A stretch of DNA of 64,000 nt from positions 310,001 to 374,000 of the forward strand of contig NZ_VIRL01000003.1 in NCBI RefSeq assembly GCF_006874465.1, given 5' to 3'. Under the pieces are notes generated by a model. That model saw only the letters and a program-made list of their open reading frames with translations. It had not been told where the DNA came from and did no database searches. Origin of the DNA: Microbispora bryophytorum. Its GTDB lineage: Bacteria; Actinomycetota; Actinomycetes; Streptosporangiales; Streptosporangiaceae. Made by a program: the position numbers and the translations under genes. Shown here piece after piece: positions 16,123 to 24,459 of the stretch (its first letter is position 1; each line of letters begins with the position of its first letter).

Positions 16123-17556
16123 TCAGCTCGCGCAGATGTTGGTCTCGGAGGTCACCGCGTTGTCCCCGACCTGCAGGGGGACGCGCACGCCCTTCCAGTC
16201 GGCGCCGATGACGAGCTGGATGACCGGCCCGCGCACCTTGCCCTTGGGCGCGTCCGGCGGGGGCGAGGAGGGGGTGAACGGCGTGACCACGCCGCTCGCC
16301 ACCTTCCCGGTCTCCGGGCTGACGGAGTTGACCAGCTTGCCGACCAGCATCTTCGAGTAGTTCCAGCCCTGACCGGTGTAACGAACAAGGGTCTTCGGCT
16401 GGTCGGTGCCGTCGGGCCGCAGAGCGTTGCCGACGCCGACGACGTTGAAGCCGAGCCCGGCGAGCTCCTCGGCGACCTCCTTGCCCCGGCCGCCCGTGTT
16501 GGTGCCGTTGAACACCTGCACCTTGACCTGCTGCGGCTTGGTGACCACCGGCCCTGTCGGCGAAGCGGCCGCGCTCGGGGACGCGGTGGGGGTCACCTCG
16601 GTGTCGTTCGCGATGGCCTTGAAGAGGTTGTCCGCGGCCGGCTGCTTCCACTGAACGCGGTTCTTGTCGGCGACGTATGGCTCCCACGGCACGGTGGTGG
16701 CCTTGAAACCCTTCGCCGATAGCTTCTGCGCGCTCTGCGCGACCTTGATGAGCTCCTCGGCGTTGAGCGCGTCGTCCATGGTGACGGACTTGGCCGCGGC
16801 GGCGATGAAGTTCTGCAGCTTGCCGACGTCGGTGAGCAGGGCGCTGCTGGTCGCCTTCTTCACGACCTGGGAGATGAAGACCTGCTGGCGCTTGATGCGG
16901 GAGATGTCGCTGCCGTCGCCGAGGCCGTAGCGCAGCCGCACGTAGCCGAGCGCCGCCTCGCCCTTCACGATCTGCTTGCCGGCCGGCAGCATGAGCTTCG
17001 ACTTCTTGTCGTTGACGGCCTGCGGCAGACAGATCTCGATGCCGCCGAGTGCGTTCACGATGCTTTTGAAGCCGGTGAAGTCGACCTTCACGTAGTGCTG
17101 GACGCTGATATTGGTGAGGCTCTCGATGGTCCGGCGCGTGCAGATCATCCCGCCGTCGGAGAACGCGGAGTTGATCATGCCCAGATGCGCGGGAACGAGC
17201 GTCCTGTTCCTGTTGTAACAGGCGGGGATCATCACCATGGAGTCGCGGGGGAAGCTGAGCAGCGTGGCCGCGTCGCGGTTGGGCGACACGTGCAGCAGCA
17301 TGATCGTGTCAGTGCGCTCACCGTCGTTGACCAGATGCTGGCCGTACTTCTTGTTGTCTCCCGCGCGGCTGTCCGAGCCCACGAGCAGGACGTTTATCGC
17401 GCCGGTCTCGTTGACGGGGCGGTTCTTGTCGAGGTCGTCGGTGGACGCGCCTCTGTTGATCAGGCCGAAGGTGCTCCGGTAGACCTTGTAGGCCGCCAGC
17501 GTGCCGAGGACCATCACGCACGTGAGCACGACGCTGATCCAGCCGCCGATCCCCAA
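16123..17556 (-). CDS. LytR-CpsA-Psr (LCP) family cell wall glycopolymer ligase, main body
   Basis: From a TTG at 17556 the 477-residue protein has a signal anchor at 5-24, an LCP domain at about 55-235 (LLVGSDSR, FPRDSMVMIP and the RIKRQQVFI segment) and a C-terminal LytR_C domain at about 345-440. LCP enzymes transfer undecaprenyl-linked glycopolymers to peptidoglycan outside the membrane. The natural N-terminus is probably longer: the upstream frame encodes a typical arginine/proline-rich cytoplasmic tail that becomes continuous with this frame if one C of an 8-C run (17645-17652) is dropped. The TTG is the first available start after the shift. Mycobacterial Rv3267 is a counterpart in a similar neighbourhood. 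Confidence 0.9.
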   Translation of the reverse strand: MGIGGWISVVLTCVMVLGTLAAYKVYRSTFGLINRGASTDDLDKNRPVNETGAINVLLVGSDSRAGDNKKYGQHLVNDGERTDTIMLLHVSPNRDAATLLSFPRDSMVMIPACYNRNRTLVPAHLGMINSAFSDGGMICTRRTIESLTNISVQHYVKVDFTGFKSIVNALGGIEICLPQAVNDKKSKLMLPAGKQIVKGEAALGYVRLRYGLGDGSDISRIKRQQVFISQVVKKATSSALLTDVGKLQNFIAAAAKSVTMDDALNAEELIKVAQSAQKLSAKGFKATTVPWEPYVADKNRVQWKQPAADNLFKAIANDTEVTPTASPSAAASPTGPVVTKPQQVKVQVFNGTNTGGRGKEVAEELAGLGFNVVGVGNALRPDGTDQPKTLVRYTGQGWNYSKMLVGKLVNSVSPETGKVASGVVTPFTPSSPPPDAPKGKVRGPVIQLVIGADWKGVRVPLQVGDNAVTSETNICAS

Positions 17557-17650
17557 TCCGGGCCGGCCGCCGCCCCCGCCGCGCCGGCGGGACGGCCTGT
17601 CGTCCGGAGGGGGGAGATCGCCGCCGCCCCTGGACGCGCGGCCCGGGGGG

Positions 17651-18043
17651 GGTGGGGGCCGGGCCGTAGCCGGTCTCCTCGTCGCCCCCGCGCCTGCGGC
17701 CGCGCCGCCGCGGCGGCTCCTCCTCCTCGTAGAGGGGATCGGGTGGCTCGCTCGGCTCGGCGCGCCGCCCGCCTCGGCGACGTCCCTCGTCGTACGCCTC
17801 GGGCGGGTAGTCGTCCCGGGCCGGTCGCCGCCCGCCCCGTCTCGCCGGCATCTCCGCGTAGCCCGCGGGGGCGGTGGCCACCGGCATGTCGGCGTATCCG
17901 GCGGGCGCGGGAGCGCCTCTGCCGCCCCGGGGTGGCTCGAAGGCGCCGTCGTACGAGCCGTCTTCCGGGGGACTCCAGACCCTCTGGTCGGACGAAGCCT
18001 GCGGAGGACCGGAACGCGCGCCGACGCGCCTGCGCTCGCTCAC
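17651..18043 (-). CDS. N-terminal cytoplasmic tail of the LCP protein, out of frame with its body
   Basis: From GTG 18043 (or GTG 18079) the frame encodes about 131 residues rich in Arg, Pro, Glu and Gly, starting MSERRRVGARSG and ending in a Pro-rich stretch. Such tails precede the signal anchor in many actinobacterial LCP proteins. Beyond the C8 run at 17645-17652 this frame becomes an implausible arginine-rich shadow, while the +1 frame reads GRASRGGG, DDRPSRRR and on into the anchor. Joined, the protein would have about 639 residues. A sequencing error in the homopolymer is the simplest explanation. Slippage or a real mutation remains possible. Confidence 0.65.
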
Positions 18044-18317
18044 CGCACGCCTGCCCGGCGGGCGACGGCCGTACGGCACAGTGTGGCGGCCGGACGAGTG
18101 GGCGAGGGGACGGAAGGATTACTTGTTCGCTCGCCCACTTGTCCTCCTTGCCTGGCGATCACACATCGCGCTCCGAGGGTAGGTCACCGGAGCTTCTGCG
18201 GGCGCCGCGATTGGGAGGATCCGGGCCGCGATCACGCCGTGCCACGTCCCCCTGATCCAGGCGCAGAGCATACTAAACACCGACATATTGGGTATGAGAA
18301 TGAGTTTCTCTTTACCT

Positions 18318-20072
18318 TTACTTGATGTTCGAGGGCCGGTCGATCGGGGCGGCAGGTCTTGTCCGCCGGCGGAGCCTCCGGACGGACAGGGCGGCGGCCA
18401 GGCAGGCGAGCGGCACCACGGGCAGGACGTAGCGGTAGTCGAACTGGGCCGTGGCGGGCGGGACGAGCAGCAGCGCCCAGGCCGTCGCCCAGGCGATGCC
18501 CCAGTCCGAGGAGGCCCGGTTCGAGGAAGCGCGGTTCGAGTGGGCTCGTCTCGCGGGCGGCCGTCGTGTCCGCGCCGACCCGGCCCGGACGAGCCAGGCG
18601 GCCGGGGGCGCCAGGAGGATCACCAGTAGCGCCGTTCCCGGTAGTCGTGCGACGTCCTGGTAGGCCCGCATCAGGCCGGCGAACGGCTCGGAGATGCGCA
18701 GCGTGACGGGCCCGCCCTCGTAACGCTGCGCGAACTCCTTGCCCACCACGGCGGGGTTGCGCCCGGGCGGTGGCGGCACGGTGTCCGGAAACTCGTAGTA
18801 CCCGTACGTCTCGGCGTCGGGATAGACGGGCCGCCCGAGCGTGAACGACCTGCCGAGCTCCGTCAGCGTGCTCCGGAGGTAGTCGAGCGGCTGGCTGCGG
18901 ATCGCGAGCGAGGCGAACCTCCCGGCCAGGGTGTCGGTCTCCTTGGTGAACGTGATGCCGGGCAGCCGGGGCAACGGGGCTTCGGCGTTCCAGATGTACT
19001 CCTGCGACGCCGGCCGGGACGCGGGAGGCCGGGAGTCGCACAGCACGGCGAGGTCGGCCGGCGGTTTCATCACCGAGCAGTCGGCGAACGCCATCGTGCG
19101 GGCGTAGAGGAACACACCGTTGGAGCCGACCAGCCCGACGCGCTGGTAGGTCGCGTAGAACCAGCCCGCGTAGCCCGCGACCGGCAGGAGCGCGGCCACC
19201 AGGAAGGGCACGGTGAGCCTGGCCACCGCCCGGCCCGGGCGGGCCGGCGCGCCCGCGCCCCGAACGCCGTGCGCGAGCAGGACGAGCGCGAAGACGGCGA
19301 TCAGCGGCAGCCCGACGGTCCTGGTCAGCGTGGCGGCGGCCAGCACGAGGCCGAGCGCGGCGGCCGAGCGCGGCGTCGGCGGGCGCATCGCCAGGCACAC
19401 CGCGCCCACGACCAGGAACGTGAACAGCGAGTCGGAGACGAGCAGGTGCTCCAGCTCGATCTGGTACGCGTCGAGCAGCACCGGGACGCAGGCCAGGACG
19501 GCCGCCCACGAAGGACCGCCGCGCCGCAGGACGGTCACGTAGACCATCACGCCCACGAGCAGCCCCAGCACGTGCTGCACGGTCACGGCCAGGGCGAAGC
19601 TGTGGAACGCCTCCAGGAGCCTCAGGAACATCGAGTAGCCCGCCGGGCGGACGAGGTCGGGCCTCGGCCGCATGGCCGTCACAACGTACGTGTAGGAGTC
19701 GGGGAACCACAGCGCGGGCCGGTAGCCGAGCGCGGTCACCAGCCGCAGAAGCGCCCCCAGCCCGAAGACCACGAGGAACCACCGGTGCCGGCGCGCCCAC
19801 CCCGGAAGGCCGGCACGCGCCCAGGCGACCGGATGCAGCGGATCGCGAGGCTCCACACGCTCGCGCAGCCACCGCCCGAGCCGCCCGCTCACGAGCTGAC
19901 CGCTCACGAGCTGACCGCTCACGAGCTGACCGCTCACGAGCTGACCGCCCGTGGGCGGCGCGGGCGGTCCCGGGAACGGCGGTTCGCCGGGCCGGGCGGG
20001 TGCGGGGCGTGCGTGCGGGTGCCCGTCCCCCTCCGGCCAGGGCGCCGAGCCCCGGCTGTCCGACACCCTCAT
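18318..20072 (-). CDS. Polytopic membrane protein, GT-C/PMT-like glycosyltransferase candidate
   Basis: This 584-residue protein has a proline-rich N-terminus, four GQLVS repeats at about 43-62, then roughly ten membrane spans. The first extracytoplasmic loop contains FPDSYTYV, placed like the acidic motif of lipid-phosphate-sugar-dependent GT-C transferases, and a large soluble loop lies after the middle spans. I infer a membrane glycosyltransferase that uses polyprenyl-phosphate sugar, but no catalytic proof is visible. ATG 20072 was chosen; the frame is open further upstream without support. The gene is divergent from another GT-C-like gene at 20230. Confidence 0.6.
   Translation of the reverse strand: MRVSDSRGSAPWPEGDGHPHARPAPARPGEPPFPGPPAPPTGGQLVSGQLVSGQLVSGQLVSGRLGRWLRERVEPRDPLHPVAWARAGLPGWARRHRWFLVVFGLGALLRLVTALGYRPALWFPDSYTYVVTAMRPRPDLVRPAGYSMFLRLLEAFHSFALAVTVQHVLGLLVGVMVYVTVLRRGGPSWAAVLACVPVLLDAYQIELEHLLVSDSLFTFLVVGAVCLAMRPPTPRSAAALGLVLAAATLTRTVGLPLIAVFALVLLAHGVRGAGAPARPGRAVARLTVPFLVAALLPVAGYAGWFYATYQRVGLVGSNGVFLYARTMAFADCSVMKPPADLAVLCDSRPPASRPASQEYIWNAEAPLPRLPGITFTKETDTLAGRFASLAIRSQPLDYLRSTLTELGRSFTLGRPVYPDAETYGYYEFPDTVPPPPGRNPAVVGKEFAQRYEGGPVTLRISEPFAGLMRAYQDVARLPGTALLVILLAPPAAWLVRAGSARTRRPPARRAHSNRASSNRASSDWGIAWATAWALLLVPPATAQFDYRYVLPVVPLACLAAALSVRRLRRRTRPAAPIDRPSNIK
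19886..19945. repeat. Four exact 15-bp tandem repeats in the GT-C-like gene
   Basis: The unit CGCTCACGAGCTGAC is repeated four times without change and encodes GQLVS repeats just before the first membrane span. Exact copies in coding DNA suggest recent expansion and possible strain-to-strain length variation. Confidence 0.85.
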
Positions 20073-20229
20073 ATGCCCCCCTGCCTGCCTCCCGGCGTAC
20101 GCTACCGGCTCCCTCGGACCCCTGTGCGAGGACCGCACGCGCCTGTGGACAACCGCGACGCGCGCAGCGGGCGGGCTGCCCGATGAAGGCGGGGCGCCGG
20201 GGCGGGCCGCTAGTCTCGGGGGCATTCCT

Positions 20230-22347
20230 GTGCACAGATCAGGCCACTCGCGTGGCCGCACACGGCTGCCGTCCGAGCGGGAGGCGGCGGGCAGGGCGCT
20301 CGCGGCCGTCTCCGTCGTGCCCGCGCTCGCGCTGAGCGGGTGGCTGCTCGCGGGGCTGCCGCTGCTGCTGCTCGGCTCCTTCCGGCCGCTGCCCATGGCG
20401 CTGCTCGGCGGCGCCGCCGCCCTGCTGCTGTGCACGGCGGGCCTGCGCCGCCTGCCAGCGACCGCCACCCCGCACCGCTGGGCGACGGCGGCCACGCTCG
20501 CCGTGGCGCTCGGGTCGGGGGTGTTCAACGGGCTGCTGCACGGCGAGCAGCTGATCGTCCGGCGTGATCCGTCGACCTACGCGCAGTACGCCGTCTGGCT
20601 CGCCCGGCACGGGTCGCTGCCGATCCCGGTGGGGGACTTCGGCGGTCCCGACCCCGCGCTCCGCTTCGACAGCATGGGCGTCTACATGACGGGCGGCGGG
20701 ATCGTCCCCCAGTTCATGGCCGGGTCGCCGATGACCTATGCGATCGGCCACTGGCTGGGCGGCGTCCCGGGCCTGCTGCTCGTGCCGCCCGTGCTGGGCG
20801 CGCTCGCGGTGCTCACCGTCGCCGGGACCGCCGCGCGGCTCGCGGGCGCGCGGTGGGCGCCCCTCGCCGCCCTCGTGTTCGCCGTCAGCCTGCCCATCCT
20901 CTACACGTCGCGGACGACGTTCAGCGAGATCCCCTCACTCATCCTGCTGTTCGGCGGGATGAACCTGCTGCTCGACGCCCGGGCCCGGCTCGGGGCGGCA
21001 CTGCCGGGCGCGGGCTTCCCTTCCGCCGCGCTCGCGGGGCTGTCGTTCGGGCTGGCGCTGCTGGTGCGCATCGACGGCCTGCGCGACGTGCTGCCCGTGC
21101 TCGCCTTCGCCGGGATGCTCATCGCGCTCCGGCGGACACCTCGCGTGCGGCCCCTTCCCGAGGGGCGGCTTGGCGTGCCCCTGCTGACCGGCCTGGTCGT
21201 GGGCGGCCTGTGGGGGTTCGCCGGCGGCTACGTCCTCGCCCGGCCCTATCTGGAGTATCTGTCGGGCTCGCTCATTCCCCTGCTCGCGATCTGCGCCGTC
21301 GTCGTGGCGCTCACGGTCGCCGGCACGGCTCTCGCGCCCCGGATCGCCGTCCGCGGTCGCCGGCTCCTCAGGGGAGCGGGGTGGCTGCCGAACGCCGCCG
21401 CGGTCCTGGTCGTGCTGGTCATGGCGGGCTTCGCCGTACGGCCCTGGGTGCAGACCGTGCGTCGCGACGCGGTCACGCCCGAGGACCGCCTCACGGCCGA
21501 CTTCATCGAGAAGACGCAGGTCGCCAACGGCCTTGCGAAGGACATGTCCCGGCTGTACTACGAGCACTCCCTCGACTGGGTCTTCTGGTACGTCGGGATC
21601 CCCGCCGTCGTGCTGGCGACCGTGGCGGCGGCCGTGCTCGTCCGACGCCTGACCAGGGGCGGCCTGACAGAGGAGTTCGGCTGGCTGCTGCCGCTGGCCG
21701 TGATCGGGTGGACGACGGTGACGACGCTCTGGCGTCCCGCGATCACCCCCGACCACCCCTTCGCCTCCCGCAGGCTGGTGCCGATCGTCATCCCCGGTCT
21801 GGTGCTGCTCGCCGTCTGGGGGCTGCGGTGGCTCTCGCGGCGGCTCGCGCGTACGCGCTGGTTCGCCGGCCGTCCGGGCCGCTCGCGGGCCGCCGTCGCG
21901 GCGGGGGCGCTGCTGCTGGCGGTCCCGCCCGCGATCACCTCGATCGGCACCGCGTTCACGCCGGTCAACAGGGGAGAGGCCGCCGCGGTGGCGGGCCTGT
22001 GCCGGGCGATCCCGCCGAACGCCTCGGTGCTCATCGCCGAACGGGTCACCGGCGACCGGCTGACGCAGGTCCTGCGCGGCCAGTGCGGGCTGCCGACGGC
22101 CCGGGTGGTCTATCCCCAGAAGTCCGACGTGCCGCTCCGGGCCGACGTGCTGCGCCTGGCCGAGGCCGTCCGCCGCACCGGCCGCGTGCCCGTGCTGCTC
22201 GCCGCCGAGCCCGAGCAGCTCATGGCGTACGGCCCGGCGACCCGGGTGATGAGCCTGCGCACCCGGCAGGACGAACGCTCGCTGGTGGACCCGCCCAACG
22301 GCACCTGGTCGCTCACCATCGACGTCTGGATGACCGTACCGATCTGA
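20230..22347 (+). CDS. Polytopic membrane protein, putative GT-C glycosyltransferase
   Basis: The protein has about 705 residues and some twelve membrane spans. After the second span comes RRDPSTYAQYAVWLARHG, a loop typical of actinobacterial GT-C-like proteins where a conserved aspartate is expected. A C-terminal soluble portion (about 590-705) follows the last span. The function is inferred from topology: transfer of a sugar from polyprenyl phosphate outside the membrane. The GTG at 20230 was chosen because the upstream extension runs antisense through the neighbouring gene and has no coding character. It is divergent from the 18318-20072 gene. Confidence 0.6.
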   Translation: MHRSGHSRGRTRLPSEREAAGRALAAVSVVPALALSGWLLAGLPLLLLGSFRPLPMALLGGAAALLLCTAGLRRLPATATPHRWATAATLAVALGSGVFNGLLHGEQLIVRRDPSTYAQYAVWLARHGSLPIPVGDFGGPDPALRFDSMGVYMTGGGIVPQFMAGSPMTYAIGHWLGGVPGLLLVPPVLGALAVLTVAGTAARLAGARWAPLAALVFAVSLPILYTSRTTFSEIPSLILLFGGMNLLLDARARLGAALPGAGFPSAALAGLSFGLALLVRIDGLRDVLPVLAFAGMLIALRRTPRVRPLPEGRLGVPLLTGLVVGGLWGFAGGYVLARPYLEYLSGSLIPLLAICAVVVALTVAGTALAPRIAVRGRRLLRGAGWLPNAAAVLVVLVMAGFAVRPWVQTVRRDAVTPEDRLTADFIEKTQVANGLAKDMSRLYYEHSLDWVFWYVGIPAVVLATVAAAVLVRRLTRGGLTEEFGWLLPLAVIGWTTVTTLWRPAITPDHPFASRRLVPIVIPGLVLLAVWGLRWLSRRLARTRWFAGRPGRSRAAVAAGALLLAVPPAITSIGTAFTPVNRGEAAAVAGLCRAIPPNASVLIAERVTGDRLTQVLRGQCGLPTARVVYPQKSDVPLRADVLRLAEAVRRTGRVPVLLAAEPEQLMAYGPATRVMSLRTRQDERSLVDPPNGTWSLTIDVWMTVPI

Positions 22348-22366
22348 TGGATCTAGGGTTCGGCAT

Positions 22367-23287
22367 GTGGATTCCCCTGAGATGGAGGAATTGTCCTTCG
22401 GCGACGATCGTCGCGAACCGGAACCCAGGACGGGCCTTCTCCGGAGGCCGCTGGTCGTCGCCGGAGTGGTGATCGTGCTCCTCGCGGGGCTCGGGATCGC
22501 CGGATGGCGGATCCACGAGCGGTCCCGCTGGCCGCTGCCCCCGCCGGCGGAGTCAGCGCCGCAGTCGGGGTTCTTCTCGGTCTACATGTGTCTGCACCCG
22601 ACGCCCGATCTTCCGACCTGTCATGACGGCGCGGCGACAGAAGAGGACAAACGGGGGCTTGAGGCCGCGCTCAAAGCCTTACCGGAGGTTCGGATCTTCC
22701 GCTTCCGGACCCGGGAGCAGGGGTGGGAGGACTTCCAGGAATGGGCCACGCCGGGGGAAGGTTCCGGGGTCGCGGGCGCCTACGAGCCCGCCGACATGCC
22801 GGAGGCCTATCACGGCGCGCTCGGCCCGGGGGACTGGCAGGGGGTCAAGCGTCGCCTGGAAAGCTTGCCCGGTGTCTGGGACGTCCTCGTCGTCGGGGAC
22901 ACCGCATGGCGTGGCAGGGCTGATATCGCGATCGAGTTCTGTCCGGACAGAGGCGGCGGCGCCTTCGAGCGATGCGAGCGGACTACGAGAGCTTCCGCGC
23001 AGGAGAAGGCGGCCGTGCTCGGCCGGATCGAGGACCTCGACGGGGTGGAGGCCGTCTACTTCGAGGATCTCGCCCACGCCCTGCAGGACAGGCGGCGCAT
23101 CGTGTGGGAGGGGACGGAAATCGACCCGCTCGTCGTGCCGGAGAGCTTCTGGCTCAAGCTCGACAGGCCGGGCAGGTTGAGCGAGTTGAGAGAGATCTTC
23201 GGACGGATGCCGGGCGTCACCGCCGTAGTCGAGGTGTCCGCGCCGGCGCAGTGGCGATTCGCGGTGAGTCCCGGAGCCGGAAGATGA
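22367..23287 (+). CDS. Single-span protein with two FtsX extracellular-domain-like repeats
   Basis: After a basic cytoplasmic tail, one membrane anchor at about 27-48 is followed by two repeats of about 115 residues resembling the FtsX extracellular domain. Each runs from a Cys-x9/10-Cys pair, through a 'V-x-F-x-x-(E/D)' core, to a 'PE-(A/S)-(Y/F)' strand (MPEAYHGAL, VPESFWLKL) and ends LPGV or MPGV. The permease part of FtsX is absent, so this cannot be the division ABC subunit itself. It may bind peptidoglycan hydrolases as FtsX ectodomains do; that is inference. The GTG at 22367 starts 19 nt after the upstream gene, and the stop overlaps the next short gene by ATGA. Confidence 0.6.
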   Translation: MDSPEMEELSFGDDRREPEPRTGLLRRPLVVAGVVIVLLAGLGIAGWRIHERSRWPLPPPAESAPQSGFFSVYMCLHPTPDLPTCHDGAATEEDKRGLEAALKALPEVRIFRFRTREQGWEDFQEWATPGEGSGVAGAYEPADMPEAYHGALGPGDWQGVKRRLESLPGVWDVLVVGDTAWRGRADIAIEFCPDRGGGAFERCERTTRASAQEKAAVLGRIEDLDGVEAVYFEDLAHALQDRRRIVWEGTEIDPLVVPESFWLKLDRPGRLSELREIFGRMPGVTAVVEVSAPAQWRFAVSPGAGR

Positions 23288-23469
23288 CGGCCCGGACGGT
23301 CCGTGGCCTAGTGCCGGAGGAAGACTTCGACGCCTACCTTCCCGAGGTCTTCTACGTGAAGTTCACGACCCCGCCGGTGCTGCGCGAGGTCAAGCGGGCG
23401 TTGCGGAGCGCGGCCGGGGTGCTCCTCGTGGGCGCTGTCGACGCGACCACGAAGGACAAGCGGCTGTGA
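23284..23469 (+). CDS. Short orphan FtsX-ectodomain-like fragment (third repeat)
   Basis: This 61-residue ORF starts at an ATGA overlap with the preceding gene, with GGAG 8 nt upstream. Its segment LPEVFYVKF ... VLREVKRAL aligns with the VPESFWLKL ... LSELREIFG segment of the second repeat in the preceding protein, so it is the back half of a third repeat without anchor or front half. It is either a remnant of a once longer protein or a small coupled partner. It was identified by internal comparison only. Confidence 0.55.
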   Translation: MTARTVRGLVPEEDFDAYLPEVFYVKFTTPPVLREVKRALRSAAGVLLVGAVDATTKDKRL

Positions 23470-23526
23470 CGACGGCGTCCGGGAAGTGAGACCGTGATTT
23501 GACCGGGCAGAGTACCCTAGCCCGAC

Positions 23527-24459
23527 GTGACCCAGCCCGAGACCTCTGGAAGCGCCGTGACTCCCGCAGAAACCCCGTACGTCACGATTGTTCTGCCGTG
23601 TTACAACGAGCAGGACCACGTCATCGACGAGGTCGAGCGCATCTGCGCGGCCATGGACGCCAGCGGGTACACCTATGAACTGCTGGCCGTGGACGACTGC
23701 TCCACCGACGAGACGCTCGCGCGTCTGCACGAGGCCGCGCCGCGCTTCCCGCGCATGCGGATCAGGGCGTTCCACCGCAACGGCGGCTCGGGCACCGTAC
23801 GCAGGATCGGCAGCCAGGAGGCCCGCGGCGAGATCGTCGTGTGGACCGACGCCGACATGAGCTACCCGAACGAGCGCATCCCCGAGCTGGTCCAGATCCT
23901 GGAGAAGGACCAGACGATCGACCAGGTCGTCGGAGCGCGCACCACCGAGGAGGGCTCGCACAAGGTTCTGCGGGTGCCGGCGAAGTGGTTCATCCGCAAG
24001 GTGGCCGAGCGGCTGGCCGGGCAGAAGATCCCCGACCTCAACTCGGGCCTGCGGGCCTTCCGCGCGTCGGTCGCCAGGCCGTACCTGCGGCTGCTGCCCC
24101 CCGGCTTCTCCTGTGTCACGACGATCACGCTGGCGTTCATGTCGAACCAGCACGACGTCCACTACCTGCCGATCGAGTACGCGAAGCGGGCCGGGAAGTC
24201 GAAGTTCAACTTCGTCTCCGACGCCTACCGCTACATCCTTCAGGTGCTGCGGATGGTCATGTACTTCAACCCGCTCAAGGTACTCATGCCGCCCGCGCTC
24301 TGGCTGGTCGGCATCGGCTTCGTCAAGGGCCTGTACGACGTGGTCCGCTACGGCTTCTACCTCACCAGCAACACCATCGTGATCTTCATATCCGGCATGC
24401 TGATCGGGTCGGTGGCCCTGCTGGCCGACCTGATCGTGCGATCCCGGGGTGATGTGTGA
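23527..24459 (+). CDS. GT2 family polyprenyl-phosphate glycosyltransferase (DPM1/GtrB-like)
   Basis: The 310-residue protein begins YVTIVLPCYNEQ, has a DD strand motif at about 56-57 (AVDDCSTDET) and a TDADMSYP metal motif at about 112-119. Two hydrophobic spans close the C-terminus (about 255-305). This layout is that of transferases that load a sugar onto polyprenyl phosphate and could supply the nearby GT-C-like proteins. The start is GTG 23527; an in-frame GTG at 23557 preceded by GGAAG would shorten it by ten residues. It overlaps the next GT4 gene by 4 nt. Confidence 0.85.
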   Translation: MTQPETSGSAVTPAETPYVTIVLPCYNEQDHVIDEVERICAAMDASGYTYELLAVDDCSTDETLARLHEAAPRFPRMRIRAFHRNGGSGTVRRIGSQEARGEIVVWTDADMSYPNERIPELVQILEKDQTIDQVVGARTTEEGSHKVLRVPAKWFIRKVAERLAGQKIPDLNSGLRAFRASVARPYLRLLPPGFSCVTTITLAFMSNQHDVHYLPIEYAKRAGKSKFNFVSDAYRYILQVLRMVMYFNPLKVLMPPALWLVGIGFVKGLYDVVRYGFYLTSNTIVIFISGMLIGSVALLADLIVRSRGDV

